From the NCBI RefSeq assembly GCF_014204895.1, contig NZ_JACHMF010000001.1, forward strand, positions 3,286,001 through 3,350,000: DNA of 64,000 nucleotides, written 5' to 3'. Shown here piece after piece: positions 36,041 through 45,322 of this stretch. Both the position numbers and the translations under genes were made by a program. Source of the DNA: Paractinoplanes abujensis. Lineage in GTDB: Bacteria; Actinomycetota; Actinomycetes; Mycobacteriales; Micromonosporaceae. The notes beneath the pieces are model-generated. The model did not search any database. It saw only the letters and a program-made list of their open reading frames with translations, and was not told the DNA's origin. Every line of letters starts with the position of its first letter. Position 1 is the first letter of the stretch.

Positions 36041-37258
36041 TCACGCCTGATCCGGGACACTCGCGGTGGCTGTGGCCCGGCGCCAGGACGCCGAGATCAG
36101 GACGACCGCGACCGTGCCCAGCAGGCCGCCGGCCCCGACCACGACCGACGGAGCCACACCCGCCTCGACCACCGCGCCGGCCACCAGGAAGCCCAGGCCC
36201 TGCACGACCAGCAGGCCGGAGGCGGCGACACCCATCGCCCGGCCGCGGAACCCGGGGGCCACCCGGCGCACGAAGACGGCGTTCAGCGGCGCCCCGAACG
36301 AGGCCCCGGCCCCGGCCAGGGCCAGCAGGATCAGCACGATCGCCAGGCCCGGCCCGAACAGGGCGGGAATCAGCGCGGCCGTGGAGAGCACGGCGGCCGG
36401 CACGATCATGCGGTCGCGGGTCCCGGCCGCGAACACCCGGGTCAGCAGCAGCGCGCCCACCAGGAACCCGACGCAGGGCGCGGCCAGCAGCAGACCGGCC
36501 GCGGCGGGACCACCGCCCAGCCCCACCGCCCACGGGTAGGCGATGGCCTCCGGCGCGAACGAGAACGCGCTGGCCACCCAGACCAGGGCCAGGCAGCTGC
36601 GCAGCCAGGGGTCGGCCAGGATGAAGCGGATGCCGTCGCGGGTCTGGGCCAGCAGTCCGGTGGTCTGGTCCTCGCCGACGGCGGCCGGCCGGTGCGCGAC
36701 ACCCACCGCGATGAGCAGGGCCGACAGCGCGAACGTGACCGCGTTGCCGGCCAGCGACCAGACCGGGCCGGCGGCCGCGACGACGACGCCACCGGCCACG
36801 AACCCGAACAGCTGGCTGAGCTGCGAGGTGATGGTGCCCAAGCCGTTGCCCGCGATGTAGGCCTCGCCCGGCAGCACCTCGGGCATGACGGCCGCGCGGG
36901 CCGCCACGAACGGTGGCGAGAACAGGTGAGCAACGTAGAGCAGCACGATGGCGCACCACAGGGGCAGGCCGGGCACGGCGACCAGCGCGATCAGCCCCGC
37001 ACGGGCCAGGTCGCAGCCGATCAGCACAGCCCGCCTGGGCAACCTGTCGGCGTACGTGGAAAGGATCGGCCCGCCGAGGACGCCCGGTAACCAGGCACTG
37101 GCGTAGGCGATCGCGGAGAGCAACGCGTTGTTCGTCCGGTCGAAGACGAGGACGGCCACGGCCACCGCCGCCACCTGATCGCCCACAGAGGACAGCACCT
37201 GGCCGCCGTACAGGAAACGGAACTCCCGATAAGCGAACAGCTCGCGGTAGGTCGTCAC
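36041..37258 (-). CDS. MFS transporter, DHA3-type exporter
   Basis: A 405-residue protein with about 12 hydrophobic segments and the enterobactin-exporter-like opening YRELFAYREFRFLYGGQVLSSVGDQ, with the loop 2-3 signature YADRLPRRAVL. DHA3 proteins export siderophores or macrolide-like compounds with protons. GTG 37258 has GAGGGAG upstream. It lies 53 bp after a NarL-type regulator on the same strand, so the pair is likely an operon. Confidence 0.88.
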   Translation of the reverse strand: MTTYRELFAYREFRFLYGGQVLSSVGDQVAAVAVAVLVFDRTNNALLSAIAYASAWLPGVLGGPILSTYADRLPRRAVLIGCDLARAGLIALVAVPGLPLWCAIVLLYVAHLFSPPFVAARAAVMPEVLPGEAYIAGNGLGTITSQLSQLFGFVAGGVVVAAAGPVWSLAGNAVTFALSALLIAVGVAHRPAAVGEDQTTGLLAQTRDGIRFILADPWLRSCLALVWVASAFSFAPEAIAYPWAVGLGGGPAAAGLLLAAPCVGFLVGALLLTRVFAAGTRDRMIVPAAVLSTAALIPALFGPGLAIVLILLALAGAGASFGAPLNAVFVRRVAPGFRGRAMGVAASGLLVVQGLGFLVAGAVVEAGVAPSVVVGAGGLLGTVAVVLISASWRRATATASVPDQA

Positions 37259-37311
37259 AACACTCCCTCGCAAGGCGGAAGGTGCCGGCGTCCGGGCGGC
37301 ACCGGCCCCGG

Positions 37312-38016
37312 TCACGCCACGACTTGATCGACCCCGGGCCTCCCGGCGAGGGCCGGGGTGACCAGACCGGTCTTGTAGGCGAGCACCACCACCTGGGCCC
37401 GGCTGGTCAGCCCGAGCTTGGTCATCAGCCGGTTGAGGTGGGTCTTCACCGTGGCCTCGCCGATGAACAACGCCCCGGCGATCACCTCGTTGCCGGCCCC
37501 GGTGGCCACCAGCCGCAACACCTCCAGCTCGCGCACGGTGAGCTCGGTCAGGCCGGCGTGGGCGGCAGGCCGGGCCGGCATTCCCACGTACGCCTCGACC
37601 AGCCGGCGCACGACGCTCGGCGCGAACAACCGGCCGCCCCCGGCGGTGATCCGGATCGCGTCGAGCAGGTCCTCCGGCGAGATCTCCTTGAGCAGGAAGC
37701 CACTGGCCCCGCAGCGCAGCGCCGCCGACACATGCTCGTCCCGGTCGGCAGTGGTCAGGATGATGACCCGCGGCGACGGGTCCGGCGCGCCCTCCAGGAT
37801 GCGGGCGGTGGCGGCCAGACCGTCCAGTTCGGGCAGGTGGACGTCGATCAGCACGACGTGGGGGCGCAGTGCCCGGGCCAGCCGGACGGCCTCCACGCCG
37901 TCCGCGGCCTGCCCGGCCACCGCCACCCCCGGCGCCGCCGCGATCAGGGCGGCCAGGCCGCCCCGGATGAGCGGCTGACCGTCGGCCACCAGCACCGTCG
38001 TCGTCTCTCCGGGCAC
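37312..38016 (-). CDS. NarL/LuxR-family response regulator (orphan)
   Basis: A 234-residue regulator with an apparently functional receiver (phospho-acceptor Asp in VVLIDVHLPELDG, switch Lys in FLLKEIS) and a GerE DNA-binding domain (LTVRELEVLRLVATGAGNEVIA, TVKTHLNRLMTKLGL). One acidic-pocket residue is reduced (VADGQ). No histidine kinase gene is adjacent, so its partner is elsewhere. GTG 38016 has GAGGAG upstream. It probably controls the MFS exporter downstream (inference). Confidence 0.9.
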   Translation of the reverse strand: MPGETTTVLVADGQPLIRGGLAALIAAAPGVAVAGQAADGVEAVRLARALRPHVVLIDVHLPELDGLAATARILEGAPDPSPRVIILTTADRDEHVSAALRCGASGFLLKEISPEDLLDAIRITAGGGRLFAPSVVRRLVEAYVGMPARPAAHAGLTELTVRELEVLRLVATGAGNEVIAGALFIGEATVKTHLNRLMTKLGLTSRAQVVVLAYKTGLVTPALAGRPGVDQVVA

Positions 38017-38090
38017 ACAAGCTCCTCGAGTCAGGGAAACTCGCGGTAGTGTGACCCGGCCCGGTTGTGGGATTGCTGTGGTCGCCCCGG

Positions 38091-38426
38091 TCAGCAGTAC
38101 GCGGTGCGCGCCGCGGCCGGGCTCGAGATGCCGCCGGTGCGCCGGCTCACGGTGGCGTAGCCGCCGATGCTGAAGCAACCGGTGTCGGGCCAGTTGTTGA
38201 TGATGAACCGGACCGAGTACGTTCCCGCGCAGATGTTCCGAGCCGTCGCATACTTGCTGGACCCACTCACGTACGTGCCGGTCAGCGACACACACTGCGC
38301 GGCGAGGCCCACCCCCGGCTCCCCCACCGGCGCCGCGTGCGCGGCCGGCGCGGACACACTGAGCGCGGCCACCCCGGCCGCCCCGGTCACGGCGAGGGCG
38401 CGCAGGGCCTTGGTCGTCTTACGCAT
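38091..38426 (-). CDS. Small secreted protein with four cysteines
   Basis: A 111-residue protein with a typical signal peptide (cleavage after AHA, about residue 32) and a mature part of about 79 residues with four cysteines (AAQCVS, NICAG, TGCFS, terminal C), probably two disulfides. SD AGGAGAAAG precedes the ATG at good spacing. The mature domain is beta-rich; no family is recognised. Secreted small disulfide proteins of actinobacteria include protease inhibitors and signalling factors, but no specific motif supports either. Confidence 0.7.
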   Translation of the reverse strand: MRKTTKALRALAVTGAAGVAALSVSAPAAHAAPVGEPGVGLAAQCVSLTGTYVSGSSKYATARNICAGTYSVRFIINNWPDTGCFSIGGYATVSRRTGGISSPAAARTAYC

Positions 38427-38550
38427 CGCTTTCTCCTACCTGTCACGTGCACTTGTTCGGCTTCGGACAGGACGAAACGTATCGACGATGATCGTTGCAA
38501 CGCGTCCAGTGGAGGGTGGATCGACCCGGTAAACCTGAGCGGTAGCCCGA

Positions 38551-38823
38551 TCAACCCGGCGGCGGATCCCAGACGATGCCCTCCCGGGCCACACTGTCGA
38601 GGATCCATGTACGCCCGCGATCGTCTGCCACCCGCCACGCATACGCAAAGCTCCGACCGGTTCCCGCATCGGGCATGTTGTGGCACAGATCCGCCAGCCA
38701 GGCGACGGCCGCCACGAAGTCGTCGCCGGGCCACCACCCCATGGGTTTCCGCCGCCGAGCCATGGCCCGGATCTCCAGAATGGCGAGGTTCTTCAGAAGC
38801 GTCCCGACCTCACCGTCATCCAT
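38551..38823 (-). CDS. Small hypothetical protein
   Basis: A 90-residue protein beginning MDDGEVGTLLKNLAILEIRAMARRRK, with a Trp-rich middle (GWWPGDDFVAAVAWLADLCHNM) and ending IVWDPPPG. It looks like a compact helical cytosolic protein. The frame is chosen for the AGGTGG upstream of ATG 38823 and normal residue composition. No function can be given. Confidence 0.5.
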   Translation of the reverse strand: MDDGEVGTLLKNLAILEIRAMARRRKPMGWWPGDDFVAAVAWLADLCHNMPDAGTGRSFAYAWRVADDRGRTWILDSVAREGIVWDPPPG

Positions 38824-38891
38824 CCGCCGGCCACCTCGGCGAACGGAGCAGCGCACGGCGCAGGGGCGGCATCATCACGACGGCAAGTGTG

Positions 38892-39422
38892 TCAGAGCAC
38901 CGGGTCGCCCTGATCAGTGGCAGCGATCCGAGCCGCGAGGCCGGGCAGATCCACCGCAGCCTTCGTGTCGACACGCACCACCGGTGCCACGCCGAGAGGT
39001 TGAGCCTCGGCCGCCCATCGGGGCCAATCCTCGTCGAGGCGACGCCGATCGTCGTGGATCCGGTGTCGTTGCCGAGCCGCGTAACGACCCAGGGCGACCT
39101 CAGCCGGGACGTCGCACCAGACCTCGACCGCGCCGCGGGGCCGGCATCGGCGCAGGCCGGCCTCGACGAAGCGGAGATCGCGCGGTTTGAACCACCACGA
39201 CTCCAGCACCACGGGGCCGGGCATCGCCGCCGCCGGCGACCACATCATCTCGCCGGCCGCCGCCCCGATCGCACGGCCCGGAACCGGCAGCGCGACATCT
39301 GCGACGGCCTCCTTGAGGGCGTCCTTGGAGATCACCGGGACGTCGAGCAGTGCCCCCAAGCCGGTCGCCAACGTCGTCTTCCCCGAGCCCGGCAGCCCGT
39401 TGACCAGAATGAGCGGGACCAC
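38892..39422 (-). CDS. AAA-type P-loop small-molecule or nucleotide kinase
   Basis: The protein opens with the Walker A LILVNGLPGSGKTTLATGL and has an acidic Walker B-like region (VVLESWWF) and an Arg-rich lid (RYAARQRHRIHDDRR). It belongs to the predicted kinase group related to shikimate/zeta-toxin kinases, which phosphorylate small molecules. GTG 39422 places the P-loop at the usual distance from the N-terminus; longer starts at 39440 or 39455 are possible. No toxin-antitoxin partner is seen. Confidence 0.8.
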   Translation of the reverse strand: MVPLILVNGLPGSGKTTLATGLGALLDVPVISKDALKEAVADVALPVPGRAIGAAAGEMMWSPAAAMPGPVVLESWWFKPRDLRFVEAGLRRCRPRGAVEVWCDVPAEVALGRYAARQRHRIHDDRRRLDEDWPRWAAEAQPLGVAPVVRVDTKAAVDLPGLAARIAATDQGDPVL

Positions 39423-39476
39423 TCGGCCATCGTGCCGAACGCCCGGGCTCTCCACGAGGAGGGGCCGAGTCCGATG

Positions 39477-40739
39477 TCACCGGACGCCGATGACCGGAAT
39501 CACCACCTGATCGGTGCGGCGGGCCTGTTCGGCGGCCCACACCACGCGGTGGGTGGCCAGACTCTCGGCGGGGCCGGAGAGCAGCCCGGAGGCGTCGCCG
39601 GTGGCCACCGCCTGCAGGAAGGCGTCGACCAGTCCCTCGTCGCCACCGCCGTGGCCGTCGGCGGCGGACGGGCCGCCCTCCGCCGCGGAGTCGAGGACCT
39701 CTTCCCGGCCGGTCACGAAGTCGAGGTGACGCACCGTACGGCCGTCGCCGTCGAGGTAACCGTGGGTGCCTTGCAGCCGGGTGCGGCGGTGTTCCGTCGG
39801 GGTGAACGCGCTGACCGTGAAGGAGCAGGTCGCGCCGTCGGGGAAGGCCATGTTGACGACCTGGTGATCCACCACGTCGTTGTCGCAGGCATAGACGCAG
39901 CGCCCGTACGGGCCGTCACGCAGGGCAGCCTCGACGGCCTCCGCCGTGGGGGTGGGGGTGACCGCGCCCAGCGGCCAGAAATGCTCGTCGGGGTCGGCCA
40001 GCGCCTGGGCGTAGCGGCGCTTCGCCGAGTAGGGGCAGGTGGGCTCGACCGGGCAGTCCAGGCAGCGGTCGGCGGCGCCGGCGGGGCGTTCGGAGGCCCG
40101 GAAGTGCGACAGGCTGCCGAACGAGCTGACCCGTTCGGGCAGCTGCTCGAACAGATACATCAACCAGTCGATGTCGTGGCAGCACTTGGTCAGCAGCAGC
40201 GGCCCGGACTCCTCGGTGTTGCGCCAGTGACCCCGGACGAACGAGTGCGCGAAGTGCCACCAGCCGACCGGTTCCAGGTGCTGCACGCTGATCAGCTTCC
40301 CGATCCGCCCCTCGGTCAGCAGCGACTTCAGGAGCCGGGTGTACGGGGTGTAGCGCAGCACGTGGCAGACCGCGGCGATGACGTCGTTGCGGGTGGCCGC
40401 GGCCACGATCGCGGTGGCGTCCTCGTCGGTCGGGGCCAGCGGCTTCTCGATCAGCAGGTGGTAGCCGAGGTCGGCCAGCCGGACGGCGGGGTCGCGGTGC
40501 ATCCGGTCCTGGGTGGCCACGATCGCCGCGTCGGCTGCGCGGGGGTGGCCGGCCAGGCCGGTCCAGGAGTCGAAGACCAGGCCGGGTTCGACGCCGAACT
40601 CGGCCGCGGCCGCCGCGCGGCGCCCGGGGTCGGGCTCGGCCACGGCCACCACGCGGGCCGCGCCGGTGCTGACGGCGTGCCGGGCGTAGGCCTGGCCGCG
40701 AAGGCCGGCCCCGACGAGAGCTAGAGTCACCGCAGACAT
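39477..40739 (-). CDS. Gfo/Idh/MocA-family oxidoreductase
   Basis: A 420-residue NAD(P)-dependent sugar or inositol dehydrogenase: Rossmann motif ALVGAGLRGQAYARHA at the N-terminus, the EKPLAP motif containing the conserved lysine, and a C-terminal beta-sheet domain. It has an inserted cysteine cluster (CLDCPVEPTCPYS), as in a subgroup with a probable metal site. ATG 40739 has AAGGGAC upstream. It is divergent from a ROK regulator, suggesting the two form a sugar-catabolism locus. Confidence 0.9.
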   Translation of the reverse strand: MSAVTLALVGAGLRGQAYARHAVSTGAARVVAVAEPDPGRRAAAAAEFGVEPGLVFDSWTGLAGHPRAADAAIVATQDRMHRDPAVRLADLGYHLLIEKPLAPTDEDATAIVAAATRNDVIAAVCHVLRYTPYTRLLKSLLTEGRIGKLISVQHLEPVGWWHFAHSFVRGHWRNTEESGPLLLTKCCHDIDWLMYLFEQLPERVSSFGSLSHFRASERPAGAADRCLDCPVEPTCPYSAKRRYAQALADPDEHFWPLGAVTPTPTAEAVEAALRDGPYGRCVYACDNDVVDHQVVNMAFPDGATCSFTVSAFTPTEHRRTRLQGTHGYLDGDGRTVRHLDFVTGREEVLDSAAEGGPSAADGHGGGDEGLVDAFLQAVATGDASGLLSGPAESLATHRVVWAAEQARRTDQVVIPVIGVR

Positions 40740-40871
40740 GGTGTCCCTTCGGCAAGTTATCCAGGACTCCATCTAAAGGCGTGAGGGGCGGAAGCTCAAG
40801 GGCCACGGGGCGCGAGGCTGAAAGCCCGGGACGGGTAGCGGGCGCGAGGGCGCAAGCTCGAGGGGGCATCG

Positions 40872-41972
40872 GTGACGGCACACGTGAACGGCGGGGACCT
40901 GTCCCGGCTGCGGCAGCTCAACGCGGACTCGGTGATCCGGGTGCTGCGCGACGAGCGGCCGCAGACGTTGACCGAGTTGTCCCGCCGGGTCGGCCTGTCC
41001 CGGGCCTCGACCGAGGACGTCGTGCAGGAGCTGCTCGAGGTGGGCTGGGTGGCCGAGGTGGAACCGGCCGCGGGCGGGGTGGGCCGTCCGGCCCGGCGTT
41101 ACAAGTTCCGGGCCGACGCCGGTCACCTGCTCGGCGTCGACGTGGGCGGGCACAAGGTGCTCGCCCTGATCACCGACCTCGACGGCACGGTGCGGCACAG
41201 CCGCCAGGTCGCGGTGACACCCGAGCTGGGCCGCAGCGAGCGGCTGGCCGCGGTCGACCGGGCCGTCGCCGGGGTGCTGCGCGCGGCCGGCCTGACCGGT
41301 GACCGGCTGTGGGGCGCCGGGGTGGCCACCACCGGCCTGGTCGACGGCACGGGCCGGGTCATGTTGTCGGAGGCGCTGCCCGAGTGGACCGGTGTCGACC
41401 TGGCCGGTCATCTGCGGGAACGGGTCGGCGGCGCGGTCCGGGTGGAGAACGACTGCAAGGTGGCCGCGCTGGCCGAGACCTGGCGCGGGGTCGCCCGGCA
41501 CGCCACCGACATGGTGTTCATCCTGGCCGGCTGGCGCACCGGGGCCGGCCTGATCATCGGGGGCCGGCTGCACCGGGGGTTCGGCAACGCGGCCGGCGAG
41601 ATCGGCGCCCTGCCCGGCGCGGGCTGGCAGCGCGCGCCCGGGCACCTGCGGGCGTGGCTGAGCGACGGCGACGTCTTCGCGGCGAGCCGGGCCGGCGACA
41701 AGGCGGCGACGGCGGCCCTGCGGCGCTACGTCAAGGATCTGGCGCAGGGCATCGCGGCGCTGGTGCTGACGCTCGACCCCGAGCTGGTGGTGATCGGCGG
41801 CGGCTTCTCCCGCTCGGCCGACGTGTTCCTGGAGCCGCTGCGGGCCGAGCTCGACCGCTGGTGCCTGCGCACGCCCGAGCTCCGGGTGTCGGCGCTGGCC
41901 GACGAGGGCGTGGCCCTGGGCGCGGCCAAGCTCGCGCTCGACCTCAGCTCGCCGCAGCGCCTGCGCGCCTGA
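40872..41972 (+). CDS. ROK-family transcriptional regulator
   Basis: A 366-residue repressor: MarR-like winged helix (LTELSRRVGLSRASTEDVVQELLEVGWV, residues 30-60) followed by an actin-fold ROK domain with LGVDVGGHKVLALI and RTGAGLIIGGRLHRGFGNAAGEIG. The usual zinc cysteines of sugar kinases are absent, as is common in regulators. It probably represses the divergent Gfo/Idh gene and the sugar-transport gene that once lay downstream. GTG 40872 has GAGGGGG upstream. CAAT-N4-ATTG at 42010-42021 could be one of its sites. Confidence 0.9.
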   Translation: MTAHVNGGDLSRLRQLNADSVIRVLRDERPQTLTELSRRVGLSRASTEDVVQELLEVGWVAEVEPAAGGVGRPARRYKFRADAGHLLGVDVGGHKVLALITDLDGTVRHSRQVAVTPELGRSERLAAVDRAVAGVLRAAGLTGDRLWGAGVATTGLVDGTGRVMLSEALPEWTGVDLAGHLRERVGGAVRVENDCKVAALAETWRGVARHATDMVFILAGWRTGAGLIIGGRLHRGFGNAAGEIGALPGAGWQRAPGHLRAWLSDGDVFAASRAGDKAATAALRRYVKDLAQGIAALVLTLDPELVVIGGGFSRSADVFLEPLRAELDRWCLRTPELRVSALADEGVALGAAKLALDLSSPQRLRA

Positions 41973-42118
41973 GGCCTGTCCGGCGGCGGGGGCGGCCGGC
42001 CTTGACGCGCAATCGAAATTGAGCGTTTGCCGGGCATCCCTTGTGAGTCATGGATGACGTGCATTAATTTCCGTGCACCCCATGATAATTCCCGGCATCA
42101 ATATTCCGAGGCGATGAG

Positions 42119-42391
42119 ATGCGCACCCTCAGGCGAGTGGGTGCGGCCCTGGTGGCGGCAGCAGGGCCGGCACTGTCCGGTTGCTCCCGCGCCGAACCCC
42201 GAGAACAAGGCAACGTCACTCTCAGCTACGCGGTGCGGGACCAGAACCAGAAGGCAGCCATGCAGGAACTGGCGGCCGGCTTCACCCGCACCCACCCCAC
42301 CGTCACGGACGGCACTCGGCCTGCTCCAAGCCGAACCCCGGCCACCCTGATGTCCTGCCGATCAGCTGATCGACGTGGACTGATGCGTTGA
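42119..42391 (+). pseudogene. N-terminal remnant of a sugar ABC transporter binding lipoprotein
   Basis: The first 63 codons encode a lipoprotein signal with lipobox LSGC (Cys at about 22) and the mature start GNVTLSYAVRDQNQKAAMQ, matching family 1 solute-binding proteins. After THPTVTDG the similarity stops, and the frame ends within 30 codons; about 350 residues are missing. No permease genes follow. With the ROK and Gfo/Idh genes it marks a decayed sugar-uptake operon. The rest of 41973-42486 is AT-rich upstream sequence with no gene. Confidence 0.7.
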
Positions 42392-42486
42392 GTGTCGAAC
42401 GTGGTGAGCTGACGGCGTGGGCTTCGATCGCGCCGCTGTTGCCGGCGTCGGGCCGGGGCGTAAGGCGATTCGCGTGTCCCGGCCTT

Positions 42487-42933
42487 CTAGGGCTCGTTGT
42501 CGTCTGCGGTGAGGGCGCGTTCGAGGCGGCTCAGGACCTCGGTGCAGCGGCGGACGGCGTCGAGGTCGTCGCCCACGAGGCCGGCCAGTTCGCCGGCCCA
42601 GGCCGCGCGGAGCAGGCGCAGGTTGTCGGCGGCGCGGGCGGTCGGGCTGACCGCGATGCCGCGGCCGGCTGACGCCGTACGGGAAATCATGTCTTTGTCC
42701 TCGAGGCTGCGCAGCGCCGTGCTGACGTTGGTGCGTTGCAGGCGGGTGCGGCGCGCGATCTCGCTCGGGGCGGCGCCGGGGTAGAGGTCGACCACGCGCA
42801 TAACCTGGCGCTCGGTTTCGTTGAGGGTGACCACCTGCGGGCCCTCGGGGGTGCGGGCGCGCACCAGCCGGCCGACGTTGAGGATCAGGTCGGCCAGGTC
42901 GGCCAGGGGGTCGTCGGGTTCGTCACCGGGCAT
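42487..42933 (-). CDS. MarR-family transcriptional regulator
   Basis: A 148-residue winged-helix protein with the MarR core (LNETERQVMRVVDLYPGAAPSEIARRTRLQRTNVSTALRSLEDK, abbreviated here to its blocks LNETERQVM, PSEIARRT and NVSTALRSLEDK). MarR proteins repress efflux genes and are released by phenolic or drug-like ligands. It diverges from an MFS efflux gene, with two palindromic sites between them, so it most likely controls both. Confidence 0.9.
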   Translation of the reverse strand: MPGDEPDDPLADLADLILNVGRLVRARTPEGPQVVTLNETERQVMRVVDLYPGAAPSEIARRTRLQRTNVSTALRSLEDKDMISRTASAGRGIAVSPTARAADNLRLLRAAWAGELAGLVGDDLDAVRRCTEVLSRLERALTADDNEP

Positions 42934-42950
42934 GGCGCCATCGTAGTGGA

Positions 42951-42978
42951 TTATGGCAGCATAATTATGTGTCCATAA
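42951..42978. promoter_or_regulatory. Twin TTATG-N4-CATAA operators in the marR/MFS divergent promoter
   Basis: Two abutting 14-bp palindromes, TTATGGCAGCATAA (42951-42964) and TTATGTGTCCATAA (42965-42978), fill the intergenic space. They contain CATAAT -10 elements on both strands, so a bound repressor would block both promoters. The head-to-tail pair is typical of MarR autoregulated divergent loci. Confidence 0.75.
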
Positions 42979-42989
42979 CTACGGGCGAG

Positions 42990-44162
42990 GTGACGACGGC
43001 GCGGCGGCTGCGGCTGGCCCTGATTCTCGGGTCGCTCAGCGGGTTCGGCCCGCTCACGATCGACATGTACCTGCCGGCGATGCCGGGCATGGCCGGCGAC
43101 CTGCGCACCAGCTCGTCGATGGTGCAGCTGACGCTCACCGTCTTCGTCGTCGGGCTGGCCGTCGGGCAAGTAATCGTCGGCCCCCTGTCGGACGCCTGGG
43201 GCCGCCGCCGGCCGCTGCTCATCGGCATCACGCTCTATCTCGTCGCCTCGCTGGGGTGCGCGGTCGCCCCGACGGTGGGCTGGCTGATCGCGGGCCGGGT
43301 CGTGCAGTCACTGGGCGCGGCGGCCGGCATCGTGCTGGCCCGGGCCATCGTGCGCGACCTGTTCCGGGGCACGGCGATGACCAGGTTCTTCTCCACCCTC
43401 ATGGTCGTCAACGGGGTGGCGCCGATCCTGGCCCCCGTCGTCGGCGGCCAGCTCCTCACGGTGACCACGTGGCGGGCGGTGTTCCTCGTGCTGGCCGCGA
43501 TCGGGACGGTTCTGCTGGTCGCGGTCTTCTTCACGTTGCCCGAGTCCCACCATGCCCGTACGCGTCCCCGCGGGACCCTGAGCGCCTTCCGGACGCTGGT
43601 GACCGACGGGCACTACGTACGGTACGTGCTGGCCGCGGCGCTGATGTTCGCGGCCGTGTTCGCCTACATCTCCGGGTCGTCGTTCGTGCTGCAGGAGGCG
43701 TACGGGTTGACGGCGCAGCAGTTCAGCCTCGTGTTCGGGCTCAACGGGCTCGGCATCGTGCTGCTCGGCCAGCTCAACGGGATGCTCGTGGGCCGGGTGG
43801 CGGGCGAGGGCACGCTGCTGCGGATCGGGCTGACCGTGGCCACCGCGGGCTCGGCCGGGGTGCTGGTTTGCGCCGCCCTCGGCCTGCCGCTGCTGCTCCT
43901 GCTGACCTTCCTGTTCGTCGTGGTGTCGATGCTGGGGCTCGTGCTGGCCAACGCCACCTCCCTCGCGCTGGACGGGCACGGGTCGGCCGCGGGGGCGGCG
44001 TCCTCGCTGCAGGGGTTGCTGCAGTTCCTGGTGGGCGGGCTGGCCGCCGCCGCGATGACCCTGCCGGGGCCGGTGACCGCGGTCGCCATGGCCACCACGA
44101 TGCTGGTGTGCTCGGCGGCCGCGCTTTTCGTGGCGGTGCGGCAACGGGGCAGCGCGGAGTGA
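42990..44162 (+). CDS. MFS multidrug efflux transporter, Bcr/CflA type
   Basis: About 390 residues with 12 hydrophobic segments; FGPLTIDMYLPAMPGMAGDL and the loop 2-3 motif GPLSDAWGRRRPLL identify the DHA1 Bcr/CflA group, which exports chloramphenicol-, bicyclomycin- or sulfonamide-like drugs with protons. GTG 42990 is used because the CATAAT -10 at 42960-42965 would start transcription near 42971, after the alternative GTG at 42969. Expression is probably induced by the ligand of the adjacent MarR protein. Confidence 0.88.
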   Translation: MTTARRLRLALILGSLSGFGPLTIDMYLPAMPGMAGDLRTSSSMVQLTLTVFVVGLAVGQVIVGPLSDAWGRRRPLLIGITLYLVASLGCAVAPTVGWLIAGRVVQSLGAAAGIVLARAIVRDLFRGTAMTRFFSTLMVVNGVAPILAPVVGGQLLTVTTWRAVFLVLAAIGTVLLVAVFFTLPESHHARTRPRGTLSAFRTLVTDGHYVRYVLAAALMFAAVFAYISGSSFVLQEAYGLTAQQFSLVFGLNGLGIVLLGQLNGMLVGRVAGEGTLLRIGLTVATAGSAGVLVCAALGLPLLLLLTFLFVVVSMLGLVLANATSLALDGHGSAAGAASSLQGLLQFLVGGLAAAAMTLPGPVTAVAMATTMLVCSAAALFVAVRQRGSAE

Positions 44163-44173
44163 ACCGGCAGGGC

Positions 44174-45289
44174 ATGACCGGCGTCTCCTACAACGGCACG
44201 CTCCCGATCATGGCCGCCGGCACCGGCCACCCCGCGCTCAAGGCGATCGTCGCGATGTCCGCCGTCACCAGCTGGTACGACTACTCCCGCGCCAACGGCC
44301 TGGTCGTGGCGCCGGGCGGCTGGCAGGGCGAAGACCTCGACGTCATGTCCGAATACATCCTCACCCGGGAGAACCCCGAGGTGTGCGCGGCCGCGATGGA
44401 CCGGCTCACCCGCATCCAGGACAGGGCGACCGGCGACTACTCCCGCGTGTGGGCTGCCCGTGACTACGCGGCCCGGGCCGGCCGGATCCGGGCCGGCGTC
44501 TTCCTCGCGCAGGGCCTCGCTGACTGGAACGTCAAGCCCGAACAGGGCATCCAGCTGTGGTCCGCGCTCCGCGGCCACCGCAAGCTGTGGCTCTACGACG
44601 GTGGCCACGGCAGCCCGCGCTCCCAGGAGTTCAGCGACGCCGTCGACCGGTGGATCGACCACTACGTCCACGGCACCGACAACGGCATCGACCGCGAACC
44701 GCCGGTGACCCTCGAGGACGCCTCCGCGACAGTCGTCGAACGCACCAGTTCCTGGCCGGTCCCGGGGACCCGTACGGCGTCCCTGCCCCTCGCCGGGGGC
44801 CCGCCGCGCGCCGACACCTTCACCGACAACGGCCGCACCCAGACCGTCGAGCAGCTGATCGCCGCCGGCTCGGCCCACCGTCTGGTCTACCGCCGGCCCG
44901 CTCTCACCCGCGACGTGCGGCTCAACGGCACGCCGTACGTGAATCTGAAAGTCAGCATCGACAACCGGACGGCCGCCAACCTGACCGCTGTCCTCGTCGA
45001 CTACGGCCCGCCGGGTGTCGCGCCGGTCGTCGTGACCAGGGGCTGGATCGACCCGCAGAACCGCGTCTCGAAGTCCCGCTCCCTGCCGGTCGAGCCGGGA
45101 AAGAAGTACAAGATCCGCTGGGACATGCAGCCGGCGGATCACGTCTTCGAAGCCGGCCACCAGATCGGCGTGGCCCTGCTGTCCACCGACTACGACTACA
45201 CGCTGCGGCCGTTGCCCGGCACCCGGATCTCCGTCGACCCCACCGCGAGCCGCGTCTCCCTGCCCGTCGTGGGCGGCCGCGTCACCTGA
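44174..45289 (+). pseudogene. Headless S15 family X-Pro dipeptidyl-peptidase
   Basis: The reading frame opens exactly at the nucleophile motif GMTGVSYNGTLP; Asp and His of the triad follow (GLADWNVKPEQ, YDGGHGSPRS) and the C-terminal jelly-roll is complete (VTRGWIDPQNRVSKS, VALLSTDYDYTLRP). Full-length secreted relatives have about 200-250 residues before the serine, including a signal peptide, and these are absent. The frame starts 11 bp after the MFS stop, without a ribosome site. It is probably a deletion derivative, although a 371-residue cytosolic product is formally possible. Confidence 0.7.
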
Positions 45290-45322
45290 ATCCGGTCCTG
45301 GGCCGGTCCCAAGCGTTCCGTT

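Noticed and set aside
38892..39422. Zeta-type toxin of a toxin-antitoxin pair
   Set aside because: Only the P-loop is shared; no small antitoxin gene lies next to it.
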